Assembly (NCBI GenBank): GCA_951217055.1
Contig: CATNVA010000018.1
Location: forward strand, 1,860,001-1,924,000
Direction: 5' to 3'
Length of the DNA: 64,000 nucleotides
Origin: Gerris lacustris
Lineage: Eukaryota; Arthropoda; Insecta; Hemiptera; Gerridae
This document shows positions 1 through 11,584 of the stretch, piece after piece. The first letter of the stretch is position 1, and every line of letters starts with the position of its first letter. The notes under the pieces were generated by a model. The model made no database searches, was not told where the DNA came from, and saw only the letters and a list, made by a program, of their open reading frames with translations. Both the position numbers and the translations under genes were made by a program.

Positions 1-2398
1 CTTGACCCACTTCAAGGTTCGATGCGGGTTCAAACCATTTATCTTTCTTTTGCAGCGTTTGCAAATATTCGAGCTCCCAGCGACGCCAAAGAGAACGAGC
101 TATTTGGGACACTAACTGCCAGCGACTTAAACGACCTATTGGAACCTCGTCAAGATCTTCCTCTACAGGGCTAATAAGCGGAGCACCTATCAAGAAGTGT
201 CCAGGAGTTAGACTTTGGAGGTCATTAGGAGAACTAGAGCTAACACAAAGAGGGCGGGAGTTCAAGATGGCTTCTACTCGGATAGTGATGGTCGAAAACT
301 CTTCTAGCGTAAGAACTTGGGTACCAACACAACGCTTTAGATGAAATTTGACATTTTTAATATTCGATTCAGCTAAGCCAGACATGTGCGGAGCTCGCGG
401 AACCTGAAAATGAAATTTAATGTTCTGAGAGTGAGGATATTCTTTGACAAGAGCGGTGGAATGGTCATTACGGAGAAAACTAATTATTTCATCGAGTTGG
501 CGGGCAGCACCTTTAAAATTAGTGGCTTGATCGCTGTAAATATCTGAGGGTAAGCCACGGCGGGAAATAAAACGTTGAAGAGCGGCAATAAAACAATCAG
601 ATGACAAACTTGATAAAACTTCAATGTGTGCCGCTTTAACAGAGAAACAAATGAAAAGGGCAAAATACGCCTTGTAGGTGCGGGACTTACGTTTCAAACT
701 TTCCTTAAGAATAAATGGGCCAGCTAAATCCACACCACAATGAGAAAAGGGTCGGTTGGGTGTCACTCTAGGGGCTGGCAAGTCACCCATAGGAGGGGAT
801 GCGGTTAAACTTCGAAAACGAGCACATCGAACACAGCGGTAGATTACTTTGCGAATTACACGGCGACTATTTATTATCCAATATTGGCGTGAAATTAAAG
901 CTTGAAGGGTGCGATATCCAGAATGTAAATAAACTTGGTGAAAATGACTAACAATTAGATAAGTAAGAGGACTAGAGTTGTGTAACAATATAGGGTGTTT
1001 CCTTTCGTGGGACAGTTTACTATGCTTTAAGCGGCCTCCAACTCTTATTAAATTGAAATCATCGAGAAAAGGAGAAAGATTTTGTATTTTAGTAGAACAA
1101 GCACGATCAGCGGCGAGAGAGATAATGTCTTGGTGAAAAAATGAACTTTGATCGAGCTTGATACAAGTTTGAATTGCAGATTTTAATTCGCAAGTAGATA
1201 GAACTCCGTTGCGGCGATTATTAGGAAAGCGGCAATTATGAATAAATCTAAGAGCAAAACTAATTACTCTTTGTAGTTTAGAAAAACTAGAATATTTATA
1301 TAACCAATCTGGAGGTTGTAATTCAGTTTTCGCGGATCCAGACAATAAGACTGTAGACTTAATTTCAGGAAGGTCATCAATAGGTAACTCAGATTTAGAT
1401 ATGGGCCATAAATCAGGAGGGTCATATGCCCAAGATGGACCTTCGAACCATTGCGTGTGAGATAACAGGGCTCGCGGAGTAAGACCTCTAGAAGCTGCGT
1501 CAGAAATATTATGCTCGGTTGGTATATGAAACCAATTTGATATTTCACTATTTTCCAATATAGCGGTGACTCTATTACACACATACAACTTTAAAAGGTG
1601 CGGCGGTTTCCTAATCCAGGAAAGGACTATAGTGGAATCAGTAAATAAACTTATTGCGTAATTTTGAAGAGGAATTCTAGCAAGAAAATGCTTAACAGAT
1701 ACTAATAATTTGCTGAGTAACACTGCACCTATAAGTTCAAGGCGGGGGATGGTTTGTACTTTAGTGGGTGCAACACGGGTTTTAGACTTCAAAAGAAATA
1801 TTTTTACATTATTTTTAGCAAACTGGACCCTTAAATAAATAACACAGGCTGCTCCTTTCATTGACGCATCTGAAAATCCAAGAACGTGACACGAGATAGG
1901 TTTTAGCGGAAAAATACACCGTGGAATTCTGAGTAAAGATAGGATAGGCAATTCTGCAAGACATTGGTGCCAACGCTCCGTAGTATCGGGATTGATATGG
2001 TCGTCCCATCCGACTCCAGTCATCCATATATCTTTGAGAATGCACTTAAATAAAAAAATCATAGGTGCACAGTAACCACTCGGATCATATATTCGGGCTA
2101 TTGTACTTAGAATGCTGCGTTTCGTATAAAAGGACTTTAAAGGAGGGGGTTCCAAAGAGAAAAAGAAAGCGTCAGACTTAGGGTCCCATCCGATACCTAA
2201 TACTTTAATGGAGTCGTCTTCAGAGTCTCTTATAACTAGAGAACCAGAAGGGTCCGAATTTTTTAATTCATTAAGGAATTCGGGCGAATTACTTAACCAT
2301 TTATTTAAAGGGAACCCTCCAGCGGATAAAATATTACTAAGCTGATGTTTAACCCAGATAAGACTGATGTACTTCCAGAAGGACAAGTGTTTTTTTCT
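1..2398 (-). pseudogene. BEL/Pao Pol, RNase H-integrase half (3' part, runs off window)
   Basis: The frame is open with no stop from 2398 to the left edge, about 800 codons, with no own start because it continues the frame that begins at 6858. In order it shows the end of RT, an RNase H-like region (FSDAS, IPRLELIG, LFTDSTIVLSWI, SDAASRG), and a zinc-binding HHCC region near 770-950 (HSGYRTLQALISRQYW, CVRCARF). Next come an integrase core with GVDLAGPF, SDQATNF and AESNIKNVK, then ILNSRPL. At the edge is the BEL integrase tail motif RWQLVSQIARSLWRRW. Integrase would insert the cDNA. The usual asparagine-glycine of the second catalytic motif is replaced (DQATNF), which is tolerated or decayed. 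This half is cut off from its start by the piggyBac insertion. Confidence 0.9.
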
Positions 2399-2879
2399 CT
2401 ACTTTGACCCTTTTAGACCTCTAAACCATTGTTTATATATTATTTTTTATCATTAAATTATTATTTAGGTATTATTCTATTAGAATATATGGTTAGTTTC
2501 GATTTAGCTACTAAGGATGTATTTTATATAATTTTTTAAAAATGTCCTATTTTAAAAATGAGTGATGGTGATTTTTACCGTGTTGATGGGTTGGTAAATA
2601 ATTTTTTTTTTTTACTAATATTGAATGTATTTTATTGATTTGAGTCTTTAGAAAGTATTTTAGTCCATATTTGCAATTATAATAATATTGTGTACTTTTA
2701 GTAGCAGTAATTACCAAGAATCCTCCTGGAAGGACGTCAGTCCTGACCAAGACTATACCTAATTTTGTTCATTCCTTTCTATTCTATGCCATTGATTCAC
2801 TTATTTGGCAGTTTTACATATTTTTATACGATAGGAGTAATTTTGAACTACTTTTATTGTTTTATGGAGTTGTCATGAC

Positions 2880-3059
2880 CAGTGGCGTATAACTATGGGC
2901 CCACAAGGGCCCGCATTGAGGGGGCCCCCAAATCAACGACGAGGGGGCCCCCAGTTCTAAACGCAAGAGGTTTTTTTTTTTCTTGCTCATCAATTTTGTT
3001 AGGCGAGGGCCCCCCAAAAAATTCTTGCGGGGGGCCCCAATGCCCTAGCTACGCCACTG
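2880..3059. mobile_element. hAT-like MITE (180 bp) inside the piggyBac element
   Basis: It starts CAGTGGCGTA and ends TACGCCACTG, a perfect 10-bp terminal inverted repeat. It is flanked by 8-bp GTCATGAC (2872-2879) and GTCTTGAC (3060-3067), a target duplication with one mismatch. The interior is GC-rich with several GGGGGCCCCC-type palindromes and a poly-T stretch. An 8-bp duplication and a CAGTGGCG terminus fit the hAT superfamily. There is no coding capacity. Confidence 0.82.
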
Positions 3060-3126
3060 GTCTTGACTTATGCAGATCAGTTAGTTGAATTGCCTTTATA
3101 GAATTTTCATAGATAACTTTTTACAT

Positions 3127-3690
3127 CTTTAGAGCTGTTATGTGACTTAGGAACCAGGAATTTAGGTGTTACTGGGACAATTACATCAAATAGACTTGGT
3201 AAGGAGTTCCCTCTGAACTTTATTGGACTTGAATGTACTTCGAGAGAAAACTTTGAGTACTGCAAAGATAATAAAATAAAATTATTGTAGTCACTTGGAT
3301 AATTGCACAGTTACTCTAGCCACTAACTATGATACAGTAAATCCACTTCAAGTTTCTCGTTACTCTCAACAGAAACAGAAAACAATATCTGTTGGACAAC
3401 CTCATCTCATTAAAAATTATAATAAATATATGGGTGGCATAGATAGAGCAGATCAAAATATTTCTCTGTACAGTTTCAATAAGAGGAAAAAGTGGTATTT
3501 TCCACTTACTCACCACTTATTTTCCACTTGCTCATTGGCTAGATGTGGCCGAACACAATGCTTGGCAACTGTCCAATTACGATTTTGGAAAATTAGATCG
3601 TTTAGGATTCAGCGACCGAACAGTTAATTTTCTGTTAGAATCTAACAGAAGAATTTTTGAGACCAAGGGCTGTCATTCCAAAACTGAATG
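3127..3690 (+). pseudogene. piggyBac transposase C-terminal remnant
   Basis: The longest uninterrupted piece is 3295-3627. It contains KNYNKYMGGIDRADQNISLY followed by KKWYFPL, the highly conserved piggyBac DDE block around the last catalytic Asp. Upstream, in another frame from about 3127, comes LGVTGTITSNRLGKEFPL, which matches the family's GTIRxNR stretch. After about 3530 the matching sequence continues one frame over (LDVAEHNAWQLSN). At least one stop and two frameshifts are therefore present. Only the C-terminal third of a normal piggyBac transposase (about 550-600 residues) is recognisable, and it is not functional. Confidence 0.82.
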
Positions 3691-4048
3691 AAAAAATAAA
3701 TAAATAAATACAAAGTATGAACAATATATATTTTTTTTTTTTTTCATAAATATATATTTTTTTAAATAATTAGGTATATAATTAGGTATAATTATGTATA
3801 ATTAGGTTTATGTGGTCTTTATATATTAAACCTAAAAAATAAATTATGAAAGGTTTCGTAGAACTGACGTCCTTCTGGAAGGCCATTTGGTCAAGACTGA
3901 CGTCCTTCCAGGAGGACGGTCAATTATGACGTCACTGATAATGACCAATTTAAAATTTGGGCAAAAATGTTCTAAAAGCACTCCAAACTGTTGATAAATA
4001 CTACAAAAACCAAAAAAATAAAAAATAAATAAATCAGTCTTATCTGGG

Positions 4049-6858
4049 TTAAGTTCAAACAGTTCTGGAAGCGAGTTTGCACCACCAAATAAATCGTCAA
4101 CACAAGAATCATGTAAAATAACTTGACAAGCGAGCGGATATTTCTCACCTTCGTCGCGGGTAAGCTGAACAAGGACACGATGAGATAGAAATGACGATGG
4201 GGTTAAACCATAAGTGACAGTACGCAGTTCATATTCTTGCAAAGGTTGACTAGGGTCTTCACGGAAAAGAATATGTAGGAAGGAACGTTGTTCCTTATCT
4301 ATGAGAATCTGACGATACATTTTTGATATATCGCAACAAAATACAAAAGGCTTGATTCTAAAATTTAAAATGACGTCAGGAACATCGTTCTGCAACTTAG
4401 GACCTGGAAGTAAAACTTGATTTAATGACATATGAGATCGTTTGGCAGAACCGTCAAAAACGACTCGTGTAGGCGTGGTAGGTGAGTTGCTATTATGCAC
4501 GCAAAAGTAGGGTATAAAATATTTACCTGGACAGGTAGCTTTATTTAAATGACCTAAGCGTTCGTACTCATGTAAAAAATTGACACATTCTGTTTTCGAA
4601 GACGGAACTCTGCGGAATTTGTTTTCAAGGGAATAAAAACGTTCTGTTGCGATGTCTTTTGACTGCGGAAAGTCTAGCGTATCTGGATCGCAAATAAACG
4701 GCATTTTAACAATGTAGCGGCCTTCTGGAGTTCGGCGATGAGTATCTAAAAAATGTCTTTCACAATAATCGTCATTGGGATCTACAGCGGGTGGACCAGA
4801 AATATTTTCTAGTTCCCAAAAACGAGCGACAGACTTATGCAAGGCATTATCATTAGCTTCAGTGGAAGCAACGGAGTGAGTAAGCAACGAAGAAACTTGA
4901 CTAGGCGGTGGCGGGTTTAAATCAAACTTGAGCGTACCAATAATAATATGGCCGAAAACAGTAGATATAGTACCAACTTCAGGGCTAGAGGAGGTGATTG
5001 AGTCAGCGGTAAGTATCTTTGGAATGACGTCACAGCCTAGTAAAATATCTACAGGGCGAGAAATAAAAAAGTTAGGGTCAGCTAAGTTCAGACCTTTCAT
5101 ATAGCGGGTAACACTAGCAGGTAAATCAGTATGAGGCAGGTTATGTAGAATATTATCTACTACCAGGGCTTTAGTTGATACTTTAGGGTATGAACAATTA
5201 ACTGGTTTAATTTCACATTCAACAATACCTGAACTTGAGCCAACTGGTGAATTGGAGAGACCCGATAACTTCAGGTTATATGGTTTAATAAAAATACCAA
5301 GTTGGTTTACAAGACTTTTAGTGATAAATGTAGCGGTAGAGGCGCAATCAACCAAGAGTCTGCATTTTATAAATCGACCTTGTTGATTTTTAATGAGTGC
5401 ACAGGCGGTACCTAAAAGGACAACTGAAGATTTATTTTTATTACGGATTAAAGATGTAGCGAGAGAAGGTTCAGAGGGCAAATTAGAATTATGCGTAAGA
5501 TTAACAGATGTTGAACCTGAGGGGGCTGAATTTTCTGAATTACGAGGTATAGATAAATGAAGAGATTTATGATGACGATGGCGGCACTCAGGACAGTTAC
5601 GAACTGATCTACAGTTAGACACAAAGTGAGATCCTAAGCAATTAAAACATCTTGAGTGTTTCTTCACAAACTCACGGCGTTCGGGTACACTGAGATCTAA
5701 ATACTTAGAGCAATGATACAGCTGATGGGGCTCATTGCATTTTAGACATGTGGAAACAAAGGATTTAGCGGTTGGTGATGGCGGTTTTGCGGAGTTTTCA
5801 TTTCTGGCGGGGTTAACGGCAGTTGGTTGTTGAGTGGTCAAAACATCAGGTTTAATTTTAAAATTGGGCTTGTATGAAGTTCGGTTTACATTATTTTTTC
5901 GGGAATCAGGTTTGACAGAATTAGAGGCGGGTTGACCGATACTTGAAGTTATTTCAAATAACCGACACTCTGATTTAACAAAAGATAAAAGATTATCGTA
6001 AGTAGGTATAGCATGACTACTATACTTAGATTCGAATTCTTTTCGAGTATGAGGGTCGAGTTGCCTAATTGCAATGCTGAATAATAAAAAGTCTGACAGA
6101 TCTGGAAGATTCATTTTTTTAAGACCACTTACATTACTGTTAATTTTGGTAATAAAATTTTGAAGCGAGTCGAGAGAGGGTTTATTAGGAATAGGCTCTA
6201 CTTTAATTAACTGTTCAAAGAGATTGGTGGAAAGTACCCTGTCAGAATTGTACCGGTCATTCAACGCTGCCCATGCCGGTTCGAAATTTGAGTCAGAGAG
6301 AGAAAAGTCTTTAATAATTTCAGCGGGTTTGTCAGATAGCGTAGTGAAAAGGTAGTGTAATTTCTCTATTCCAGATAAGCGAGAATTTTTTGCTACTATA
6401 CTTGAAAAGAGGTCTCTATACTGCGGCCACTCTGTCACAATACCAGTATAAGGTTTTATTGTCAAAGGCGGAAGGTGATTATAATATTTAAAATTCTTCT
6501 CGCAAGAATTATTAGATGCATTTTTATCCTGGCTAGTAGAGGGGGCTTGTTCAAGACGAATTTTATCCATGGCAAGGGATATACTTGATTCTAATTCAGT
6601 AAATGCATTGAGAGGTTCATAGTTAGGGATATAATCTGGATTTAACTCTAATTCCACATCAGTTATGTCATCGATAATATTTTCAAAATTAACTTTCTCG
6701 AGTCCTCGTACACCTATTAAAAACATATGTTTACTTTTTTCATCGTCGAGATTGCGTATTAACTGGTGAAGGTTTTGCGCGCGAGCGAAAAGAGATTCTT
6801 TTTTAGAATGGAGCTTCTTTAATTTTGCTTCAAGTTTTGTTTTAACTGACTCAGACAT
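4049..6858 (-). pseudogene. BEL/Pao Gag-protease-RT half (5' part)
   Basis: The ATG at 6858 opens a long frame. After a lysine-rich leader, residues ~130-285 are a DUF1759-type Gag region. Residues ~370-440 carry three Cys/His knuckles (CLKCNEPHQLYHC, CFNCLGSHFVSNC, CPECRHRHHKSLH). Residues ~500-520 are a retropepsin-like DUF1758 site (LLVDCASTATFIT, with DCAS in place of the usual DSGS/DSAS). RT follows, with VVFDGSAKRS, CCDISKMYRQILI and the catalytic CVDDLFGG near residue 916. The true retroelement frame ends at the TTAA at 4049; translation then runs through piggyBac sequence to a stop at 3844. It would make a truncated Gag-PR-RT without RNase H or integrase. Confidence 0.9.
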
Positions 6859-7489
6859 GATGAGAAAACTAATTTAATAATTAAAATAATAAAAAGAAAA
6901 ATATTTAATATAATGTACGAGCCGGGAAAATAAAAATATTTAAAGTTAATTATTCCGAAAATAATAATAAAAATTAATTAAGGGGTTTTTAAACAGAAAG
7001 CTATCAAAGATGAATTAAGATTGTTATTGTTTTGATTTTGATAAATAAACCAAGTGACACTGACAAGTTAATCAAAACAAACAGTTTAGGCAATAATATA
7101 TGTTTAAAAAAAATAATATTATACTGAAAAACAAAAGTGAACAAAAGTAGAGATTAGGATATCTAGAAATAGAAATGTAAACAGACCTGCGGGAATGACT
7201 CATACGAGTGAACGATTTGACCAAGTGAAAGATTTGACCTTGACACGGCGCTTGCCTAAAACGACGACAATATCGTAAAACCAAAATGGCCAAATAAAAT
7301 CGATTTAATTAACTTTAACCCAGAGGATGAAACCTTTTTAATTAACAGCGGAAAAAAGAGTAAAAAAACCAAACAAATTTTGCGGATTTAGCGGAAATTC
7401 ACATATAAAATAAAGAAAGGCAAAAAAATACAGAAATATTTATAAAAACTATAGCGGAGAAAAAAAGAGATCCGGCACAAAAGCGACCA

Positions 7490-8128
7490 AATTATGGTGA
7501 GGTGGATTTTAGGCCGCCGGTATAAGTTGGCCCTAAATAATCCAACCGCGTAGGTGCTGGGCTTTGGAATAGTTGGACTGTAGTTAGGTTTTAATAGATA
7601 CATATAAGTATAGATAGACACAATATAAAATAATGAAATCACGGAGATAATTAAAAAGGATATTTCCGCTTACCTGGGGTTGTTGAGTCGGGAAACTTTT
7701 CCGGACGTCCGGGTTAATAGTAATAAAAGGTAAAGTTAAATGATAAAATCACTGCTATAACGTATTAAATAAAAAAATATGCGGAGGAAGTAGCGGCGGC
7801 ATTAGCAAGATGAAAAACATATATATATATAGCGGTAAAAAACATAAGTTTATGGCGGTTATAAAAGCGGGTTTGAATCGGGCCTAGACAAGACTAGACA
7901 AGACACGACTGGCGAGATGTGGCGGTGTGGCGAGGCTTAAGATGATCGCACCTAGCGCTACGAGCGGGCGAATTCTTAAACTACGTTGTAACCAGGCTGG
8001 AAAAAGCTAATACACAGTTTTAACATCTACGCAATTTCATTATGGTTATAAGTAAGATAAATAATATATAAAAATAAATATATTTTAAATAGAATAATAA
8101 ATAAAAATCCAACACTGAGTTTACAACA
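7490..8128 (-). repeat. putative 5' LTR of BEL/Pao A
   Basis: On the minus strand a TGTTGTAA start lies at 8128. A sequence resembling a BEL primer-binding region (TTTGGTCGC followed by TGCCGG) lies just after about 7490. The interval also has a CAG/GTAAGC splice-donor-like site near 7672. The second LTR is outside the window, so the limits cannot be checked by comparison. Confidence 0.35.
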
Positions 8129-8145
8129 TTTTTGCGAATTGCGCA

Positions 8146-8330
8146 TGCGCACATTTAATTTTGAACTTCTGTATATTTTTCCTGTGGTTGGGTCAAAAAG
8201 TTACACCAGTATTTCAAATTTCAGCTCTATAGCTTAAACGGTTCGGGCCCTATGAACCAAAGAGCGACGGACAGACGGACACATCACCCTCGGCATAAGG
8301 GTTTTGAGAAGAATCTACAAAACCCTAAAA
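8146..8330. repeat. hairpin-ended non-coding insect repeat
   Basis: It contains the palindrome GCGCATGCGC, a degenerate core of the 'ACCAGTATTTCAAATTTCAGC' type, GACGGACAGACGGACAC, and an end hairpin AGGGTTTTG (8298-8306) / CAAAACCCT (8318-8326). There is no coding potential. The plan (core sentence, GACAGAC run, terminal hairpin) recurs at 8966, 12743, 18996 and 54938. Confidence 0.55.
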
Positions 8331-8420
8331 ATGGGAAATAGACAGAGAAAAATAGACCCCAGCACCAAGACTCAAACCACGGGCCTCTATATTTCCGTTA
8401 CAGTGCTCTGAGCAACGAAG
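8331..8420 (-). mobile_element. tRNA-derived SINE, family A (copy 1)
   Basis: On the minus strand it has a tRNA-like stretch with a B-box-like GGTTTGAGTCTTGG and the shared body ATAGAGGCCCGTGG. A tail follows that matches TCTATTTTTCTCTGTCTATTTCCC. Closely related copies are at 33505-33597, 33776-33903, the duplicates near 41285-41680, and 54336-54430. The head is degenerate and it is not a functional tRNA. Confidence 0.65.
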
Positions 8421-8965
8421 AAATTTTAATACAAACTTAAAAATAGTAATTGTAAAATAATAAAAGGTGTGTACCTAATCATGGTAGATTAAATAGATCA
8501 GGTAATAGCAATTATGCAGTATTACTTTTATTATTACTACTCTGGTCTGCGGCAGGCCAGATCGGCGGGAGAGGAATGACATATCTGGACGGCGGGATAG
8601 ATCGTTTGCAAATCCCCTACGTGTGTGGCCACCTATTAAATATTGTATTAGCTGATATTAAACATATATTTCTTTAAATTGTTGTTAAACAAATTTAATG
8701 ATTTTATCTGTTGGAGGGAGTGCGGAAGTTGGTTGTAATAAAGTGGCGCCAAATATGAAGCATGTTTCTGTTTTTTGTTAGTTTTGCAGAATGGAGTGAG
8801 TGCTTTGCCTTGAGTGTGTGATCTGGTCGAGTAGTGGATTTGTCTTGTTAGGTTAATTCCAGTTTTAAAGTAATTAATTAACACTGCTTGTTTAAAAAGT
8901 AAGTCGAGAGGTAAGACGTTGAAGTCCGAGAAGGTTTTGTTAGTCGTGTGGCGTCTTCGTTTTTT

Positions 8966-9690
8966 AGGGTTTCGTCGGTAAAACAAAAAAATGAAACCCT
9001 TATAGTTTCGTTCATGTGTGTGTCTGTATGACACTGTACGGTTCCAATAACTTTTGAATAAAAAGAGATACAAATATGAAACTTTTTAACATTAAAGATC
9101 GTTTTGACGCGCACACAGGAAACATATAGCGAACTCAAAATGATCAGCTGTCCAAATCCAAAATGGTGGATAACACACGTCATAAAAAACATTTTTCTTT
9201 TTTTTTAATTTTTAGTGGACTACAAAGGAAAGGTATTGAAGAGTATATTACAAAAATATATAACACTTGTGGAAAGCGTTTACTTTTCCACGCCATTTTA
9301 TCAAAAAACATCAAAATTTCGAGTCCCCCCCCCCCCCTAAAATTATATTTCCACTGTTTCTAAAAATATGAAAAAATATGCAAAGTGTGCGTTCTGCTGG
9401 GCCATAGAAAAAATAAGAATAGCAGTTCGATCTAATTAACTGGGAATCCAAGATGGCGGCTAATTGCTGTCACAAGAAAAAATATATTTTATCTACTCAC
9501 GGCAGTAAAATTAAACATTACTACTTATCTGTTTTTAGGCTGGAAAGTACTATTTCGCTGATTTGTCCTAAAATTATTATAAGCAGGCAAGAAGTTATTA
9601 AAACATTCAGAAAAATACTTTCTCTGCCTAGGCAGGGAAATATTTCCCTGCCTAGGCAGAGAAAGTAACAGTGTTTACCACTGCGTGTCA
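8966..9690. repeat. non-coding insertion in LINE relic, ending in a palindrome
   Basis: The left end is a hairpin AGGGTTTC (8966-8973) / GAAACCCT (8993-9000). It is followed by a CTTATAGTTTCGTTCATGTG stretch and a temperature-repeat-like non-coding body. A C-run lies at 9325-9340 and a CAAGATGGCGGC motif at 9449. A 52-bp perfect palindrome sits at 9616-9667. It interrupts the LINE reading frame, so it arrived after the LINE or includes several insertions. The exact right edge is uncertain. Confidence 0.5.
9616..9667. repeat. 52-bp perfect palindrome
   Basis: The arms TACTTTCTCTGCCTAGGCA and their exact complement meet at a central AAATATTT. Each arm contains the 10-bp palindrome TGCCTAGGCA. 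The stem TACTTTCTC/GAGAAAGTA also forms the hairpin at 54937-54961. Confidence 0.95.
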
Positions 9691-11083
9691 TAACCTCTTA
9701 TTTTGTTTGTGTTAAGATTTAATAATAAGTGTACTTAATAATATATTTAATAATAATTGAAAATACAGTAGCTTAGAATAGATTCTTTGAACGCATGGTT
9801 AAGCACTTTTAATATTTGTATACTTGCAAAACCTCGTATTCTTAGAAAAATATGCATAGTTTTCCTTATTTTTGTTATTACCCAATTTATTTTACATTTC
9901 CAGTTTAAGTGATTATCAATAATGACTCCTAAATATGTAATATTATTGAGTCGGTCTATATTCATACTACACTTGCACGCAGAGGGTACTTGGACTGAGA
10001 GGTGTGTTCGTGTGGGGTGTTGTTCTGTGATAATGCTTACAGTCTGTCTTGTGTATTGTCAGTGTTTTAGTATCTGTGTCGAGTGAGAAGCACATGTATT
10101 TAGTTTTTTTTAAGTTTAGAGTAAGTAAATTTCTGTCAAACCAGTTTATAATTTTAGAAATTCCCTGTGATGTCCTTTGAAACACTTTATCCCAAGTTGT
10201 GTCTCTGAAGTATAAAAGTGCATCGTCAACAAAGCAAATGATGTCCGACAATGTGTCTGTTAAGTAGTAAACTGTTGATATCGATAAGAAAGAGCATGGC
10301 ACCATAACGGTACCTTGCGGGGTTCCAAAGTTCGCAATCTTCACTGTGTCCAACGATTTTTACTTGTTGCCTTCTATTTGTCCGGTAGCTTTTTAATTAG
10401 TTGTAACAAGTACCTCGAATTCCTGTGTTGTATTTTTTTTTTTTTTTTAACAATATTTCGTGAGACACTGTGTAGAAAGCTTTTTTCCAGTCGTTGATAA
10501 TAGCCAAACTTTTTGTTCCCGAGTCCAAGTCATTTGTCATTAGATCGGTAAGTCTATATACAGCGTCGGAAGTATTTTTATTTTTTATGTATCCATATTG
10601 TTTTTCCGATATAATACTGTTCGTTTCTAAGTGATGAACTAGTCGGTTTTTGACACATTTTTCTATAATTTTTGAAATATTCGATATTATTGATATTGAT
10701 GGGTAGTTGGAAGGGTCTGTTTTGTCATCTTGTTTGTAAAGGGGCGTCATTACTGCTTGCTTTAACACGTCTGGAAATACACCCTGTTCAAGACAAATAT
10801 TGCTTATAAAAGTTAAAGGCTTGGTTAAATTAAAGGTTGCATCTTTAAGATATTGCGATGTGATTTTGTCTATTCCAGGAGATGTATCAGGTTTAAGTTG
10901 CGAAGTATCGATCTCTGTTTCAGTCACTTTAGTAAACGTGTTGAGTTGATTTTTCACGTGTATATTTTCTATCAAGTCATTGTTCGTCAAGTCATCTTTA
11001 GTCTGATTCGATATTATATTTCTTTTGGGTGTTAATAGATGCGGTTTGAGGGCATTTGAATAATTATTGAACATAAAAATACA

Positions 11084-11385
11084 CTAGTATTTCGTATCCT
11101 TCAAATTTATACGTTTCTAGAATATTTTTTTAACATTTCTGTATTTTTAATATCATGGTATTGTTGGAATTATTTAGAAATTAAAAGATGTGGTTAATAA
11201 TTTACATAGTAATTTAGTTTTTCGGTGTGTGAATTTATGTTATTATTAATAATAGGTCTTATTGGGGTACTTGTTATGTACTTGTTATGTATGTATTTTT
11301 AATAACCCATACATTCTGCAAATCTAACACTGTTGATATTTAGGTCAGATTTATCCTTATTATTTATTTTAAAATTATTATATTA
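11084..11385. other. AT-rich stretch, nothing recognised
   Basis: No open frame, hairpin or repeat of note was seen between the LINE relic and the Penelope-like fragment. Confidence 0.5.
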
Positions 11386-11583
11386 CTATTTTATACCTCT
11401 TATTTTATTATTTAAATTTGTTCTGATTTTCCAATGAACTTGGTTACTATTTAGGTGTTCAATCATTTTTTTATTATATTTTTCATTAGTTATTATTACT
11501 GCTAGATTACTTTTTTCTGCTTCAGTCATAATAATAATAGGATTGCCTATCAGAAATTTTCTGGTTTTATCTGCAGCTGTCAT
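11386..11583 (-). pseudogene. possible Penelope-like RT N-terminal fragment
   Basis: A 65-codon frame reads FLIGNPIIIMTEAEKSNLAV, then NEKYNKKMIEHLNS and NLNNKI. This resembles the conserved Penelope-like block (I(I/V)TKADKGNxxVxxxxxxYxxKMxxLL...NKL). The key lysine-glycine of ADKG has become AEKS. It lies on the opposite strand to the Penelope remnants at 11.9-13.8 kb, so it would be a separate insertion. It is short; other origins are possible. Confidence 0.5.
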
Positions 11584-11584
11584 A

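Larger units (their letters stand above)
2353..4048. mobile_element. piggyBac-family transposon inserted in BEL/Pao A
   Basis: The ends are perfect 16-bp inverted repeats, CCCAGATAAGACTGAT at 2353-2368 and its reverse complement at 4033-4048. TTAA flanks both sides (2349-2352 and 4049-4052). The CCC start and TTAA duplication are piggyBac hallmarks. Subterminal blocks related to GACGTCCTTCC(A/T)GG occur near both ends (about 2733-2745 and 3868-3917). The inside holds a decayed plus-strand transposase (3127-3690) and a separate MITE (2880-3059). The 1.7-kb length and the broken transposase mean it is non-autonomous. Confidence 0.93.
1..8128 (-). mobile_element. BEL/Pao LTR retrotransposon A, partial, interrupted by piggyBac
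   Basis: The element reads right to left. A putative 5' LTR lies at about 7490-8128, a leader at 6859-7490, and gag-protease-RT starts at 6858. RNase H and integrase run off the window at position 1, so the 3' LTR is not seen. The coding frame is broken by a piggyBac-family insertion at 2353-4048. The frame on both sides of the TTAA target is the same, so the insertion alone explains the split. No other stop was found when the frame was checked by hand from 2398 to 1. BEL/Pao elements replicate by reverse transcription in virus-like particles, but this copy cannot make a full Pol. The family is clear from domain order and motifs; the LTR limits are tentative. Confidence 0.9.
8640..11083 (-). 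pseudogene. Jockey-like LINE relic (RT and C-terminus), 5' truncated
   Basis: Three minus-strand frames form one broken ORF2. 10397-11074 gives the RT fingers/palm (SPGIDKITSQYLKDA, DPSNYPSISIISNISKIIEK, AIINDWKKAF). 9967-10353 carries the catalytic region CFVDDALLYF in place of the usual FADD. 9747-9965 continues with YLGVIIDNHLNWK. About 8648-8960 carries the C-terminal part (FSDFNVLPLDLL, APLYYNQLPHSL). An unrelated ~0.7-kb block (8966 to about 9690) separates the last two. The endonuclease is missing, so the copy is 5' truncated. It is of the same general family as the LINE at 50-53.7 kb. It is not functional. Confidence 0.85.

Noticed and set aside
3295..3627. An active piggyBac transposase or domesticated host gene
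   Set aside because: Only the C-terminal third is present, with frameshifts and an internal MITE in the element.
7072..7642. Two minus-strand frames of 73 and 84 codons upstream of BEL/Pao A
   Set aside because: They fall in the leader/LTR region of the element and contain no recognisable domain or sensible start context.
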